A stretch of 64,000 bases of DNA from Isosphaeraceae bacterium (GCA_025356475.1 JANXSX010000068.1:1-64000), one strand, 5' to 3'; positions 44,095 to 53,967 are shown, counted from the stretch's first letter. Notes: generated by a model not told the origin, from the sequence alone. Numbers and translations are program-made.

Positions 44095-45984
44095 TTACTC
44101 AAGTCCAACGTGGCGGTCTGCCGACGGGCGTTTGAATTCACGCTCGGCAACGGCCTCGGGCCCACGCGACTTCTGAATGGTAAACGCATCGACTTCACGC
44201 CCGGCGGCATCGAACGACTTGTAAACCAGCCTCGAATTGCCTGCCTGGATCTCGATCGTCTGGTACGTCGAGAGGTTGGTGTAACCGATCTCGGCATTCC
44301 CGCGAGTGTTCTGATCGTAGTACTTATCGCCCGATACCGCGACGACGTAGACCGTCCCTTCTTTGGGCGAAGCGACGGCGACCCCTCCCTTCATTGGGTA
44401 GGTCCGCATGTAGGCGTGGTCGTGCCCTTGAAGAACAAGGTCGACGTGATGCTTGTCAAACACGGGCACCCATGCGCGCTGAACCTCGGGGTTTTCTCGG
44501 TCGATGTGCGAGGCGTAGGCAGGGTGATGATACATCACGAGCTTCCAGGTTCGCTCGGTCTCCGAGAGTCTGGCGTCCAGCCATTCGGCCTGTTGACGAG
44601 CAAGCTTGGGGTCAGTGCCGGCGAGTTCACTGTCGAGCACAGCGACAAACGTGTCGCCGATCTCGTAGTGATAGACCAGGTCCGGCTTGATCCCCACCGG
44701 ACCATTCTCCGGGAGTGCGAAGAAGGAGGTATAAAGCCACGGCCCCCGGTCGAGGTATTCATGATTGCCGATCGCCGGCATCAGCGGAAGTCGATCGAAG
44801 ACGGCGGCCGCCCTCATGAAGAAGTGGTCCCAGTTCGTTCGCTCGTTGCCGCGATCCACGAGGTCTCCCGCGATCAGGAGCGCACTCGCATGGGGGTGTC
44901 GACGATGGGCATCCGTCAGCAGTTTCCCCCACTTCTCAAGGCCACACTGGGGGTCACCCATGTATAGGAGAGTGACATCCGAATTCGTTCCAGGCGCAGT
45001 TCGCACCGACTTCCACGCTGACATTCCGGCCGAGGTCCCATCGCCGAGCATATACTCGTAAGTCGTTCCCGGGGAGAGGCCTGCGACCCGGACTGTGTGC
45101 CGGATCATGGTTGGATCGTTGAGGAGTTCGGGAATCGTCAGTGCCTCGGACACCCCCTGGTATTCATTGGTTTTCGACGCTCCCACGACCCGGCATCGGA
45201 CAACCGAGCCTCCCGAGCCAGGGGCCGTTCGCCACGACCAGGTTAGCTCACGCATCGGGTCGGCCCCGAAGCTGACGACCACCTGATCGGGTGTTCGACT
45301 GGAAACCACGTGAGTCTTCCAGACCTGTCCGCGCGCCAGCATCGTCGAGTGGCGTCGGTCGTGATTGCACCGGAGTAGGGTCGAACCCGCGAGGATCGTG
45401 GGCAAGACCTCAATCGGTTGCTCAACACCCCGCTCAAGGCTGACCAAGTTCGTCGCGGGCAACGTCTCCCACCCGGCGGGTTCGGCGATCTGGATCGCCA
45501 CGGGGACCACCCCCTTCGGCTTCACGAAGACCGCGTAGTGGGCGGAGGCCGACTGATCAAGTCCATTGACCCCCAGGCCCACCCAACCCGGTCCGTACGC
45601 CTTCTGATGGACCGACCAAATTGCCCCTTCACTCGTGAGCGTCATATCGACAGGCTGAAATCCTAGCTCTTCTAGCCAGAAAGGCTCGGATCCGCGCTCG
45701 GTCGCAATAAAGACATTGATCGACCGATCGACCTCAAAACGGACGTAGCCCCGCGCCAGGGCATCGCGCTCAGTTCGCGTCAAGGCGGCTAAGACCTGAT
45801 CCCCGTGTGTCGCCATTGTTGTCAGGTCAGCGACCGATCGGATTCCACTCAAGCGCTTACCCGCCGAGGCGATGGTCGCATCGCAGGTCGGCAGTTGCTC
45901 GACCGGGGTAGTCGGCGCGCAGGCAGGCAGGATCAGGAAGAGGCCGAGGAGACCTCGTCGCCACGTCCTAAGTTGTCCATCCAT
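44095..45984 (-). CDS. Metallophosphatase lipoprotein, purple acid phosphatase-like
   Basis: About 629 residues from ATG 45984, with GGAG 8 bases upstream. The lipobox LLGLFLILPAC sits at the N-terminus. A fibronectin-III-like segment (about 230-340; GLSPGTTYEYMLGDG) precedes a calcineurin-like domain: LLYMGDPQCG, LIAGDLVDRG, MPAIGNHEY, MYHHPAY and LVLQGHDHAYMRTYP. The layout matches purple acid phosphatases, with the first metal-site His of the canonical GDxH changed to GDPQ. It is probably periplasmic and hydrolyses phosphate esters; the exact substrate is unknown. Confidence 0.88.
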   Translation of the reverse strand: MDGQLRTWRRGLLGLFLILPACAPTTPVEQLPTCDATIASAGKRLSGIRSVADLTTMATHGDQVLAALTRTERDALARGYVRFEVDRSINVFIATERGSEPFWLEELGFQPVDMTLTSEGAIWSVHQKAYGPGWVGLGVNGLDQSASAHYAVFVKPKGVVPVAIQIAEPAGWETLPATNLVSLERGVEQPIEVLPTILAGSTLLRCNHDRRHSTMLARGQVWKTHVVSSRTPDQVVVSFGADPMRELTWSWRTAPGSGGSVVRCRVVGASKTNEYQGVSEALTIPELLNDPTMIRHTVRVAGLSPGTTYEYMLGDGTSAGMSAWKSVRTAPGTNSDVTLLYMGDPQCGLEKWGKLLTDAHRRHPHASALLIAGDLVDRGNERTNWDHFFMRAAAVFDRLPLMPAIGNHEYLDRGPWLYTSFFALPENGPVGIKPDLVYHYEIGDTFVAVLDSELAGTDPKLARQQAEWLDARLSETERTWKLVMYHHPAYASHIDRENPEVQRAWVPVFDKHHVDLVLQGHDHAYMRTYPMKGGVAVASPKEGTVYVVAVSGDKYYDQNTRGNAEIGYTNLSTYQTIEIQAGNSRLVYKSFDAAGREVDAFTIQKSRGPEAVAEREFKRPSADRHVGLE

Positions 45985-46147
45985 GACGTTGACTCCAAGC
46001 GGGCTAAGGCGATCCATCGCGCCCCCTTCATAAAGCAATCCTCCCCACTCTCAAAGGGCAATTCGACGTTGACGGCTCAGGACCGATCTCCTACAAGGTC
46101 GAGCAGCAGGAACGGACGTCCTGACACCGCACCCGCAGGCACCCTCC

Positions 46148-48196
46148 ATGAGCATCCACTCCTCAGATCGTTCAACCCACGCGGCATCCTCGATCGACCG
46201 ACCGGGTGAACCGCGACGACTCTCGCGGGTTTTCGCTGAGAAAGTCGTGACGCCCCCGGCTATCTCCGCAACGACAATGTGGGCATTTTGCGGGTGGATC
46301 GGCTTTGTTTCTGGTCTTCTGGAAAGTGGTCTCCACCTCGGCTGGCGACACTTTGGGCCTCGTGTTGGTGACCCGAATCTCTGGGTCAATTGGCACAAGC
46401 CCTGGATGGCACCGCTGGCGCTGGCCACCTATGGGTTTGCCCTCGGTATCGTTGCCAGCCTGTTTGCTCAGATCACGCCTCGTACAACTGTACGAAGTAT
46501 ACCATATGCCGTGATCTGCATGGGAGTCTGGAGCATCTTGGGGGTGATCCCTGGGCTGGCGATCTGGGCGGTTTGGTTATTGTGCGCAGGGGTTTCGGTG
46601 CGATTGGGATCAATTGCGCGCTTTGACTCAATTGGCTTCCGCCGAGTTGCTACGCGCAGTCTCCCCTACATGGGTGGGCTCTGGCTCCTTCTCTTCGTAG
46701 GCACGGGTGTTTATCCAACCGTCCGCGAGTCGTGGGCGTTGACGACAACTCCGTGTCCGCAAGGAAACCAACCGAACGTACTGATGGTCGTCCTGGATAC
46801 CGTCCGGGCCGACAATCTCAGCATGTACGGATATGACCGAGAAACAAGCCCCAACCTGAAACGCTGGTCCTCACGCGGGGTTCGTTTTGAGAACGCCCGA
46901 TCAACAAGTCCGTTTACGCTTGGCACGCACACGAGTTTGTTTACGGGTTTGATGATGTCTCAGACCTCCGCAGGCGTGAGCTCACCGCTTGACAATCAGC
47001 GTCGCACCCTGGCCGAGGAACTCCGTGATCGAGGTTACGCGACAGCCGGCTTTACAGGGAACATTTTCTATGGGAGTGCCCAGTATGGCCTGGATCGTGG
47101 GTTCCTCCATTACCACGATATCCCGGGAAATATCCTGAGACGGGTGACCATCCGCGAGCTGCTCCGCTCGTGCCAGTTGGGCGACTCGCTGATCACCTAT
47201 CTTGAGCGGCGTTGGAAGATCCTGGCACCCATGCAGCGCATGAGGCTAGAGGCAGGCGAGTTGAACCGCGAGGCCCTGACTTGGGTCGACGACAACTCCG
47301 ATTCCAAACGTCCGTTCTTCTTGTTCCTGAACTACTTCGATGCCCACTCTCCGTTCCGTCTACCAGGCTACGCTCCCCAACCCTATTCACGTGTAAGCAT
47401 CGAGGTCCTCAAGAAGAAGATGGAACAGCTTGAGAGACTCGAAGAACGCCACGATAAGGATCCCGATGAGGTCGAGCCGGACGAACTCTTAAAACTGCGT
47501 ACCGAGGTCAACGCTTTCATTAAAGATGCCTATGATGACGGCATTACTTGGGTCGATCGCAAGCTTGATGAGCTACTCCAAGAGTTGGATCGCCGGGGGA
47601 TCCTCAAAAACACGCTTGTTGTCATCACCGCAGATCACGGTGAGATGCTCGGTGAACACAACATGATTGGGCATGGCAACAACCTCGATCGCCAGGTTGT
47701 TCACGTCCCACTCATGATCATGGGGCCCGAATCACTCAAGATCCCCGCCGGCCTTCAGATCGAACAACCCGTGAGCCTCAAGGACGTACCCGCCACGATT
47801 ATGGGACTTCTTGGCAAGGGCGGTGCAAACCCCCTACCTGGCAAATCCCTCAGCAATTTGTGGACTGGTGCTGGCGGTGAGCAAGAGCCCGTCGTCACTG
47901 AAGTTGAACATATGCCGTGGCTGGAGCGAACTCCGAGAATGCCGGTTGGATATGGCCCGATGTGGCTCATGACAGAAAGGAACTGGAGCTATCGCCGCCA
48001 GAACCATGAAAAACAAGGCATGCAAGAACAGTTGTTCAACATCGAATCGGATCCAGGCGAACTTCGCGACCTCGCGGACGACCCCGATCATCAGGCTCAG
48101 CTCCTCACGCTCCGAGCACGATTGGATCACGCGTATTCAACGATGACGGTTCCAGCCCGACCCTCGCTCAATGGGCTCTGGAATCGATCGGAATAG
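46148..48196 (+). CDS. Membrane-anchored sulfatase-fold enzyme
   Basis: About 682 residues. The N-terminus has four or five helices (TMWAFCGWIGFVSGLLESG, LALATYGFALGIVASLF, ICMGVWSILGVIPGLAIWAVWLL, GLWLLLFVGTGVYP), then a sulfatase/alkaline-phosphatase-fold domain: NVLMVVLDTVRADNLSMYGY, ITADHGEMLGEHNMIGHGNN. In the active-site motif the sequence is TSPFTLGTHTSLFTG, so the residue at the C/S-x-P-x-R nucleophile position is Thr and the Arg is missing. That pattern fits LtaS/EptA-like phosphotransferases better than a formylglycine sulfatase. Its substrate is uncertain. Confidence 0.82.
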   Translation: MSIHSSDRSTHAASSIDRPGEPRRLSRVFAEKVVTPPAISATTMWAFCGWIGFVSGLLESGLHLGWRHFGPRVGDPNLWVNWHKPWMAPLALATYGFALGIVASLFAQITPRTTVRSIPYAVICMGVWSILGVIPGLAIWAVWLLCAGVSVRLGSIARFDSIGFRRVATRSLPYMGGLWLLLFVGTGVYPTVRESWALTTTPCPQGNQPNVLMVVLDTVRADNLSMYGYDRETSPNLKRWSSRGVRFENARSTSPFTLGTHTSLFTGLMMSQTSAGVSSPLDNQRRTLAEELRDRGYATAGFTGNIFYGSAQYGLDRGFLHYHDIPGNILRRVTIRELLRSCQLGDSLITYLERRWKILAPMQRMRLEAGELNREALTWVDDNSDSKRPFFLFLNYFDAHSPFRLPGYAPQPYSRVSIEVLKKKMEQLERLEERHDKDPDEVEPDELLKLRTEVNAFIKDAYDDGITWVDRKLDELLQELDRRGILKNTLVVITADHGEMLGEHNMIGHGNNLDRQVVHVPLMIMGPESLKIPAGLQIEQPVSLKDVPATIMGLLGKGGANPLPGKSLSNLWTGAGGEQEPVVTEVEHMPWLERTPRMPVGYGPMWLMTERNWSYRRQNHEKQGMQEQLFNIESDPGELRDLADDPDHQAQLLTLRARLDHAYSTMTVPARPSLNGLWNRSE

Positions 48197-48218
48197 ACAA
48201 TAGCCTTGACAGAACGCG

Positions 48219-48767
48219 TTAGTCCAATTCCATAATCCAGAGTCGCAACTGACTTGGCGCTGGATATAACCAAGGGATGGACGATAGCCTGAACGGCAAT
48301 TCAGGAGCCTCGACGATGAGAGTGTCCATGAGATTTCGCTCGCGACATATCTCGATCGCAAGCTTCAGATACCGTCTCAGCAGCAAAACCGGCGGGAACT
48401 GATTCCGCTCTGCTAACCAATGGAGTACGTCAAGCGCACCCTTGGAACTGTTGCAAGAACGGCAAGCCCAAACCAGGTTTTCACCAGTATTTGCCCCACC
48501 GCGTTTGGTTGGGATGAGGTGGTCGACCGAGAGAAACTCTCGACTCCCACAGTAGCAGCACGCTTGTGGTAGCACCATCTTCAAACGTTCGTCGATCGCG
48601 AGAGGCCCGATCTGCATCGTTTGCTTGCGCAAACCATTGTAGAGCCTACTACGAATCATGAAATGCATTTGTCCGTATTTTTCAGCCTTCGACTCGATCG
48701 CCGAATGCGCCATGGCAAGGTTAGCATATGACCAATGCAGCGACTCGCCTACAGTTGTTATCGCCAT
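48219..48767 (-). CDS. HNH endonuclease-domain protein
   Basis: About 182 residues starting at MAITTVGESLHWSYANL. The HNH core is CCYCGS...SVDHLIPTKRGGANTGENLVWACRSCNSSKG, with two zinc-Cys pairs, the DH pair and the conserved Asn. The flanks are helical and Arg-rich; I do not recognise a specific subfamily. It begins about 44 bases after the M16 peptidase gene on the same strand, so the two may be cotranscribed. The longer frame to 48884 overlaps the peptidase and is unlikely. Confidence 0.8.
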   Translation of the reverse strand: MAITTVGESLHWSYANLAMAHSAIESKAEKYGQMHFMIRSRLYNGLRKQTMQIGPLAIDERLKMVLPQACCYCGSREFLSVDHLIPTKRGGANTGENLVWACRSCNSSKGALDVLHWLAERNQFPPVLLLRRYLKLAIEICRERNLMDTLIVEAPELPFRLSSIPWLYPAPSQLRLWIMELD

Positions 48768-48810
48768 ATCTGTGAGCCTAAAAGAATCAGAAGGCCCTGG
48801 GCCGTTTGCC

Positions 48811-51492
48811 TTATGCGCAATCAACTTCGACCCGAGCTTCACCTCGTCCCAAGATCGGACCGAACTCGACGCGAGTGAGAGCATCGGGGTTGAGATGAAG
48901 CTTGGCAGCCTTGCGAACTTGGGCGGGGGTGACCTCGGCGATCCGGTCTGGCCAAGTGACCGGACTATCGAGCGGGAGTCCGAGACGTTCTAGCTCCAGC
49001 AAGTTGTCCGCGCGCTGCTCGACCGTCTGATAATCGAAGACCCACGACCCTGCAAGGTATCGCCTAGCTTGTTCGACCTCGTCGTCGCTGAATTCGCCCG
49101 CGTGGAGGGCTCGAACTTGATCGACGACGGCGGCAACAGCGCGTTCCGCATCTTCCGGACTGGTCCCGAGATAGATTCGCAAAAGCCCCGGCTCAAGGTC
49201 CGCCGTATCGGTCATCGAGCCCCCGACCGCATAGGTTAGGCCTAATTCATCTCGCAAGATGCGGCTCAGCCGATCAGTAAAGCCTGGGCCAGCTCCCAGG
49301 ATCTGATCGAGGATGCACAAGGCCTCAAACTGGGGGGTTCGCCGAGTGACCCCCAGGTGACCGATCAAAAGATGAACCTGATTCCCCGCTTGGACGACTC
49401 GACGAACTCGAGGACGAGTGCCTCGCGTGACCCGAGGCGACACGCGAACCGGCTCGGTCGCCGGTTGCCATCGCCCGAAATGAGTCTTTACCAGACTTCG
49501 AAGTTGCCTTGGATCGAAGTCGCCGGCCGCCGCGAAGATGGCCCGATTGGCCCTAAAATGTTGCGAGTGGTGGAGTTGAATGTCGTCGAGGGTCAGCCGA
49601 GCGAGATCTCGGAGGCCCCCTCGCGAATCGCGACCGTAGGGATGTTTCCCATAAATCAACGCTCGGAAGACCTGTTCCGCCCGAAAGGTCGGGTCGTCTC
49701 GATCACCTTGGATGTCGGCCACAATGCGCCGCTTTGTCCAGGCAAGGGCGTCGGCGGGAAAGGCGGGTCGCAGTATGACGTCGGCCATTAGCTCAACCGC
49801 CAGCGGTAGGTCCTCGGCCTTGACCCGAACCGATACCCCCGTCGAGCCGACCTCAAGGCCACCCCCCACATCCTCAATCGCAGCCGCCAGCGCCTCAGCA
49901 CTTCGCGTCGTCGTCCCCTCGTCGAGCAAACGACCTGTGAGCGCGGCAACACCCGGCTTCAACTCCCGAAGTGAGCCCGCATCCAGGTAGATCTCGAGCG
50001 CCACAACCCCTGCATCCTTGCGGCGTTCCGTCAGAATCCGCAGGCCGTTGGGCAGAACCGTTCGCACGGGTGCATAATCGGTCAAACGGGTTGCTTTCCC
50101 TGCAATGACTAGGGGCAAAGGCCCCAAATCAGCGGAGGGAGTCGGCTTCGTCGGCTGCTTACGAGGGGCTGCTTCGGCAGGCATTAACACGGAAACCGCC
50201 CGGGCCGGTCGAGGGAGTGACCATCCTACCGTGATTCCCGACTCGACCAGATAGGCCGACGCCACCCGCCGGATATCGGTCTCGGTGACCATGATTGCCG
50301 CCCGATGCTCGGCCTGCCAGTTCCGCCAATCGTCCCAAAGCGCCTGGGGACCCAGACCGCCCGCCAGTCCAGACAGATCGTCTTGTTCCCACCGCCACGA
50401 GGCATCGAGCCGACGCCTGGAACGAGCCAATTCCTCAGGAGTCGGGCCGGAGTCGGCCAATTCCGCCACCTCAGCGGCGATGGTCGCTTCGATCGCCTCG
50501 ATCCCAACGCCTTGGGATGCTTCGACTTGGATCAAGAACTGACCTGCGAATCTCGCTAGCTCGTTGCCCGCATCGATCCAGGTCACCAACCGATCTCGCT
50601 CGACGAGTCGATCCCAGAGTCGCGACCGTCTCCCACAGCAGAGGAGATCGCCCAGGACACTGAGCGCAGGGGCGTCGGGATGACCGACGGGGACCGAATG
50701 CCAGCCGAGAATGCCCCGCGCCATCGCATCCGAATCGATAAGCTGGAAGTCGCGACGGCCCAATTGGCGAGGCTCGATCGTCGGAGGTGTTGGACGTACC
50801 GACACCCCGCGCGGAATCGAGGCAAAGTGCTTTTCGATCCGATCCAGAGCATGAATGGGTTCAATATCGCCCACGACGACGAGCACCGCGCCATCAGGAC
50901 GGTAGTGCATACGGTAGAACGACTTCAGGTCATCGACCGACAGCCGCGCCATATCCTCCGGCCAGCCCAGGATTGGGTTCCGATAGGGGTGGCGGACATA
51001 ACTCTGGAGCAAAAACGCCTCATCGAGCCGACCAAGTGGGGAGTCGAGATCGCCTGCCCGCTCCTCGGCGATGACCTGACGTTCGGCCTCGACCTCGGCA
51101 TTATCGAACAATGCTCCGGTCATCCGATCGGCTTCCACCTCAAGTGCGAGTTCCCAACGATCGGCCGGCAAGGTGAACCAGTAGTGAGTGAAGTCCTCAG
51201 AGGTCTCGGCGTTCGTCGAGCCCGCTGCCGCGAACGCCAGCCGATCGATCTGGCCCTTGCCGAGACGAGCGGTCCCTTTGAACAGCATGTGCTCAACAAA
51301 ATGAGCCAGCCCCGACTGTCCTGCGGGCTCGTTGACCGATCCGGCAGGGTAGTAAAGGTCCGAGACCACCACAGGGGCGTTGCTTCTAGGCAACACGAGG
51401 GCCTTGAGCCCGTTCGAGAACGTCCGCTCGTAAACCGGCAGGTCACCCTTCCATGCGGGAGCGGTGGGGGTGGACAATCGACGGGCCATATT
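48811..51492 (-). CDS. M16-family zinc metallopeptidase, cytoplasmic-type
   Basis: About 893 residues from MARRLSTPTAP. HFVEHMLFKGTARLGKG holds the HxxEH motif near residue 65, and AERQVIAEERAGD supplies the third zinc ligand. The second half lacks HxxEH and has the R/Y motif (RDELGLTYAVGGS). No signal peptide is seen, unlike the M16 enzyme at 21 kb, so this one is probably cytoplasmic. The two share the same two-domain layout and are paralogues. Confidence 0.92.
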   Translation of the reverse strand, partial: NMARRLSTPTAPAWKGDLPVYERTFSNGLKALVLPRSNAPVVVSDLYYPAGSVNEPAGQSGLAHFVEHMLFKGTARLGKGQIDRLAFAAAGSTNAETSEDFTHYWFTLPADRWELALEVEADRMTGALFDNAEVEAERQVIAEERAGDLDSPLGRLDEAFLLQSYVRHPYRNPILGWPEDMARLSVDDLKSFYRMHYRPDGAVLVVVGDIEPIHALDRIEKHFASIPRGVSVRPTPPTIEPRQLGRRDFQLIDSDAMARGILGWHSVPVGHPDAPALSVLGDLLCCGRRSRLWDRLVERDRLVTWIDAGNELARFAGQFLIQVEASQGVGIEAIEATIAAEVAELADSGPTPEELARSRRRLDASWRWEQDDLSGLAGGLGPQALWDDWRNWQAEHRAAIMVTETDIRRVASAYLVESGITVGWSLPRPARAVSVLMPAEAAPRKQPTKPTPSADLGPLPLVIAGKATRLTDYAPVRTVLPNGLRILTERRKDAGVVALEIYLDAGSLRELKPGVAALTGRLLDEGTTTRSAEALAAAIEDVGGGLEVGSTGVSVRVKAEDLPLAVELMADVILRPAFPADALAWTKRRIVADIQGDRDDPTFRAEQVFRALIYGKHPYGRDSRGGLRDLARLTLDDIQLHHSQHFRANRAIFAAAGDFDPRQLRSLVKTHFGRWQPATEPVRVSPRVTRGTRPRVRRVVQAGNQVHLLIGHLGVTRRTPQFEALCILDQILGAGPGFTDRLSRILRDELGLTYAVGGSMTDTADLEPGLLRIYLGTSPEDAERAVAAVVDQVRALHAGEFSDDEVEQARRYLAGSWVFDYQTVEQRADNLLELERLGLPLDSPVTWPDRIAEVTPAQVRKAAKLHLNPDALTRVEFGPILGRGEARVEVDCA

Positions 51493-51975
51493 TACACCCC
51501 CTCGCAATCAATTCCGGCAATAGCAGCCTCGCCCCCCAGAGTGGTCGGTGGGGCGGGGCGAGAGTCGTTCCACTCCCAGGCCGACCGACTCGGCTCCCCA
51601 GGTTAGGATTTAACGCTTCTATCGTCGCGCGTTTGGGTGCGAATCGCAAGACCTCTCGGACCAAGAACACGGAGAGTCGGACGCCTTGCACCCCTTGAAA
51701 ATCACATCCCAACGCATGCTTGACTTCCACGGTTGCGGTAAACGTAAGAATTGGGACAACGAGGCTTGCGAGAGTAACGATTGTTGAGCTATGATGATTG
51801 TAGGTGATGTTCCATACGCGGGCACTCCCTTACTATTGCCCCGCCTTGCGTCAGACCGCGTCGATGCGGCTCTTCGATTCAACCCGCCTTCTCCGAGTGG
51901 CAACCGTCGTCTGCGGCGATCACCCTTTCTTTGTTCTCACTTACTCCCCCCCTTCGATTGTGGAGAATTCGTTCC
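51493..51975. other. Intergenic region with divergent promoters
   Basis: No convincing coding sequence. An 8-bp stem (CTCGCCCC/GGGGCGAG, about 51528-51562) lies in the leader of the M16 gene. A weak promoter match, TTGCGA (51766-51771), 18 bases, TATGAT (51790-51795), precedes the DUF1559 gene. The rest shows nothing I can name. Confidence 0.4.
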
Positions 51976-53067
51976 ATGAGATCCCGTCGTGGTTTCACGC
52001 TCATTGAACTCCTCGTCGTCATTGCAATCATCGCTGTTCTCATCGCACTTTTGCTCCCGGCCGTCCAGTCCGCCCGCGAAGCGGCTCGCCGGGCCCAGTG
52101 CATTAATAACCTTAAGCAGTTGGCCCTATCGGCCATGAACTTCGAGTCGTCCAACAGCACGCTTCCGCCAGGATATGGCCCTGTACCGATCATCGGAAGC
52201 GTTGGAGGACGGGCGACCCCCGTGGCGCAAACCCTCTCATTCATGGAGCAATCCTCCACCTACGGTGCTTTCAACTTCCAGCATAGCATGAACATCTTTG
52301 GCGCAGGTACGGTGAATGACACCGCACAGCGACAAATCGTATCTGCATTTGTTTGCCCGTCGGATCCCTCCATCGCTAAGCTCAATGCTGGGGCCGGCAC
52401 CGAACTCGGCTATACCAACTACTTCGCAAGCACCGGGGCCTCCTCCGCTCAGGAACTCGGTTCGACCTTCGGCTTCCAGGAGGCGAATAGTGGCCGCGCT
52501 GGTGCGTTCACCATCAATTCGCTGAACCGTTCCGCCGCCCAATTCCTCGACCCGCCCGCGAATACTCAGCTCAACCCCGAGTACCGCAAGGTCACTGGCG
52601 TCCGGATCTCCGAAATCACCGATGGAACAAGCAATACTTCACTCTTCTCGGAGACGAAGCGAGGGATCGCAACGGCCAACCTGGCCTCAGATCTGCCAAT
52701 CGCCTCACTTCTAAACGTCTACATCATTAGCGGTGACTTCTCACCCGCCGAGAAACAGATCCCGCCCCTGTCATGTGCGACCTTCCCTGGGACCCGAATT
52801 CGTTATCGCGGTCAACAATACTATCGATCCTTGCCTCAGAACAACTACTACTCGCACACGATCCCGCCCAACTACGGGAAGTGGGACTGTGGGACAGATA
52901 GCTTCGTGGAGTCGCACAACGCTGCCCGAAGCTACCACTCTGGTGGTGTAAACATCTCGTTCTGCGACGGATCGGTCAAATTCATCAAAGACACCGTGAA
53001 CATTCTGTCCTGGCAGGCGCTGGGCTCGCGTGCGGGTGGCGAGGTCATCAGCGCTGACTCGTATTGA
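51976..53067 (+). CDS. DUF1559 pilin-like protein
   Basis: About 363 residues. The prepilin-type N-terminus [30 protein letters not shown] is processed after the Gly and acts as an alpha-helical spine. The Cys-containing segment [15 protein letters not shown] and the C-terminal [24 protein letters not shown] are hallmarks of DUF1559, a planctomycete-specific expanded family. These proteins likely form pseudopili or surface fibres; many paralogues exist per genome. GGAGA precedes the ATG. The next gene is a small lipoprotein, a common arrangement. Confidence 0.95.
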   Translation: MRSRRGFTLIELLVVIAIIAVLIALLLPAVQSAREAARRAQCINNLKQLALSAMNFESSNSTLPPGYGPVPIIGSVGGRATPVAQTLSFMEQSSTYGAFNFQHSMNIFGAGTVNDTAQRQIVSAFVCPSDPSIAKLNAGAGTELGYTNYFASTGASSAQELGSTFGFQEANSGRAGAFTINSLNRSAAQFLDPPANTQLNPEYRKVTGVRISEITDGTSNTSLFSETKRGIATANLASDLPIASLLNVYIISGDFSPAEKQIPPLSCATFPGTRIRYRGQQYYRSLPQNNYYSHTIPPNYGKWDCGTDSFVESHNAARSYHSGGVNISFCDGSVKFIKDTVNILSWQALGSRAGGEVISADSY

Positions 53068-53086
53068 CCCTTCGAATGATCCACAG

Positions 53087-53129
53087 GAGCGAACTGGGAG
53101 TGATCAAACCTCGGTCACTCCCCTCGCTT
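53087..53129 (+). other. Hairpin between the DUF1559 and lipoprotein genes
   Basis: GGGAGTGA (53096-53103) pairs with TCACTCCC (53115-53122), extended outward by GAGCGA and TCGCTTC across small internal loops. There is no T-run. It may stabilise the upstream message or attenuate the downstream gene. Confidence 0.5.
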
Positions 53130-53146
53130 CGGAGAAAACCAGAACC

Positions 53147-53590
53147 ATGCGACAGCTTGCGACCCTACTTTCAACCCTGTTTCTCGCATCTACCCTTGGC
53201 TGTGGCTCGTCCGGAACCGGCCCGAACACCGAGCCGGACGCTCAGCGGAAGGTCGCAATATCCGATGTGGGCGAGCTGCTTCGTACCTACCAAGTCGGTA
53301 TGAAGAAAGCGCCCAAAACCCAGAAGGATCTGGAGCGATACGAGATGGGCGCACCTAGCGGATTTGCCGCAGTCCGCAAGAAGGATGTCGTCGTTCAGTG
53401 GGGCGTGACCCTCCCTGACCTGGGCGAAGAGCCTGGCAAGATTCCGTCCGAGGAGGTGTTAGCCTACGAGAAAGACGTCCCCACTTCCGGGGGACTGGTC
53501 CTCTTACTTGACCGCACCGTGAAGACGTTTACCGCAGATGAATTCAAGGCCGCCAAAAAAGCGGGCGGTGCCGACTCTTCCGCCAAGTAA
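53147..53590 (+). CDS. Small lipoprotein, unknown function
   Basis: About 147 residues. The signal QLATLLSTLFLASTLGCGSS gives a lipobox (STLGC) with the Cys near residue 19. The mature part contains VGELLRTYQVGMKKAPKTQKDLERYEMGAPSGFAAVRKKDVVVQWGV, a pattern found downstream of DUF1559 genes in planctomycetes. The start at 53147 is chosen for the signal peptide. It is probably cotranscribed with the DUF1559 gene. Confidence 0.75.
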   Translation: MRQLATLLSTLFLASTLGCGSSGTGPNTEPDAQRKVAISDVGELLRTYQVGMKKAPKTQKDLERYEMGAPSGFAAVRKKDVVVQWGVTLPDLGEEPGKIPSEEVLAYEKDVPTSGGLVLLLDRTVKTFTADEFKAAKKAGGADSSAK

Positions 53591-53626
53591 CTCCGTCAAC
53601 TAATTCTCGTTGTCGTACATCGCTTT

Positions 53627-53672
53627 GAGTGACCTTGGTCTCGTATCGCGGGACACCGAGACCTCGTCACTC
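53627..53672 (+). terminator. Terminator-like hairpin after the lipoprotein gene
   Basis: GAGTGAC and GGTCTCG (53627-53643) pair with CGAGACC and GTCACTC (53657-53672) in two 7-bp segments separated by a small internal loop. No T-run follows. Confidence 0.5.
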
Positions 53673-53694
53673 GTGGCATTCCGACCGAGCCAGT

Positions 53695-53967
53695 CTAGAC
53701 CAGCGGATAGACGGCCATCCCCGCTCGGGTCGGCTTGATTGGGTGGAGTATGACCACATAATCACTACCGGGTTTGCCGTTGTGATTGCCGTCCAGGGCT
53801 CTGCCCGACGTGTCGGTCACCCCACCGGGCCCGTGGTCTGTCAATCGATAGGTTAGGCGGAAGTTCCAGCGCTTGGGTGGGCTCAACGTGACTCTCGCTG
53901 GACGTTGATGGGCGATCTGGGCATTTCCGAAGGAAAAAGTGACAACTCCCAACCATGCGGTAGACTT
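53695..53967 (-). pseudogene. Remnant of a planctomycete surface or Ig-like protein
   Basis: The minus-strand frame reads KSTAWLGVVTFSFGNAQ... WNFRLTYRLTDHGPGGVTD... GRALDGNHNGKPGSDYVVIL. The GG-x-TD-x-xGRxLDGNxxGxPGxDY pattern closes many large planctomycete secreted/adhesin proteins. Here it is preceded by a stop and has no start or signal, so it is likely the decayed 3' end of such a gene. No corresponding 5' part is found nearby. Confidence 0.5.
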
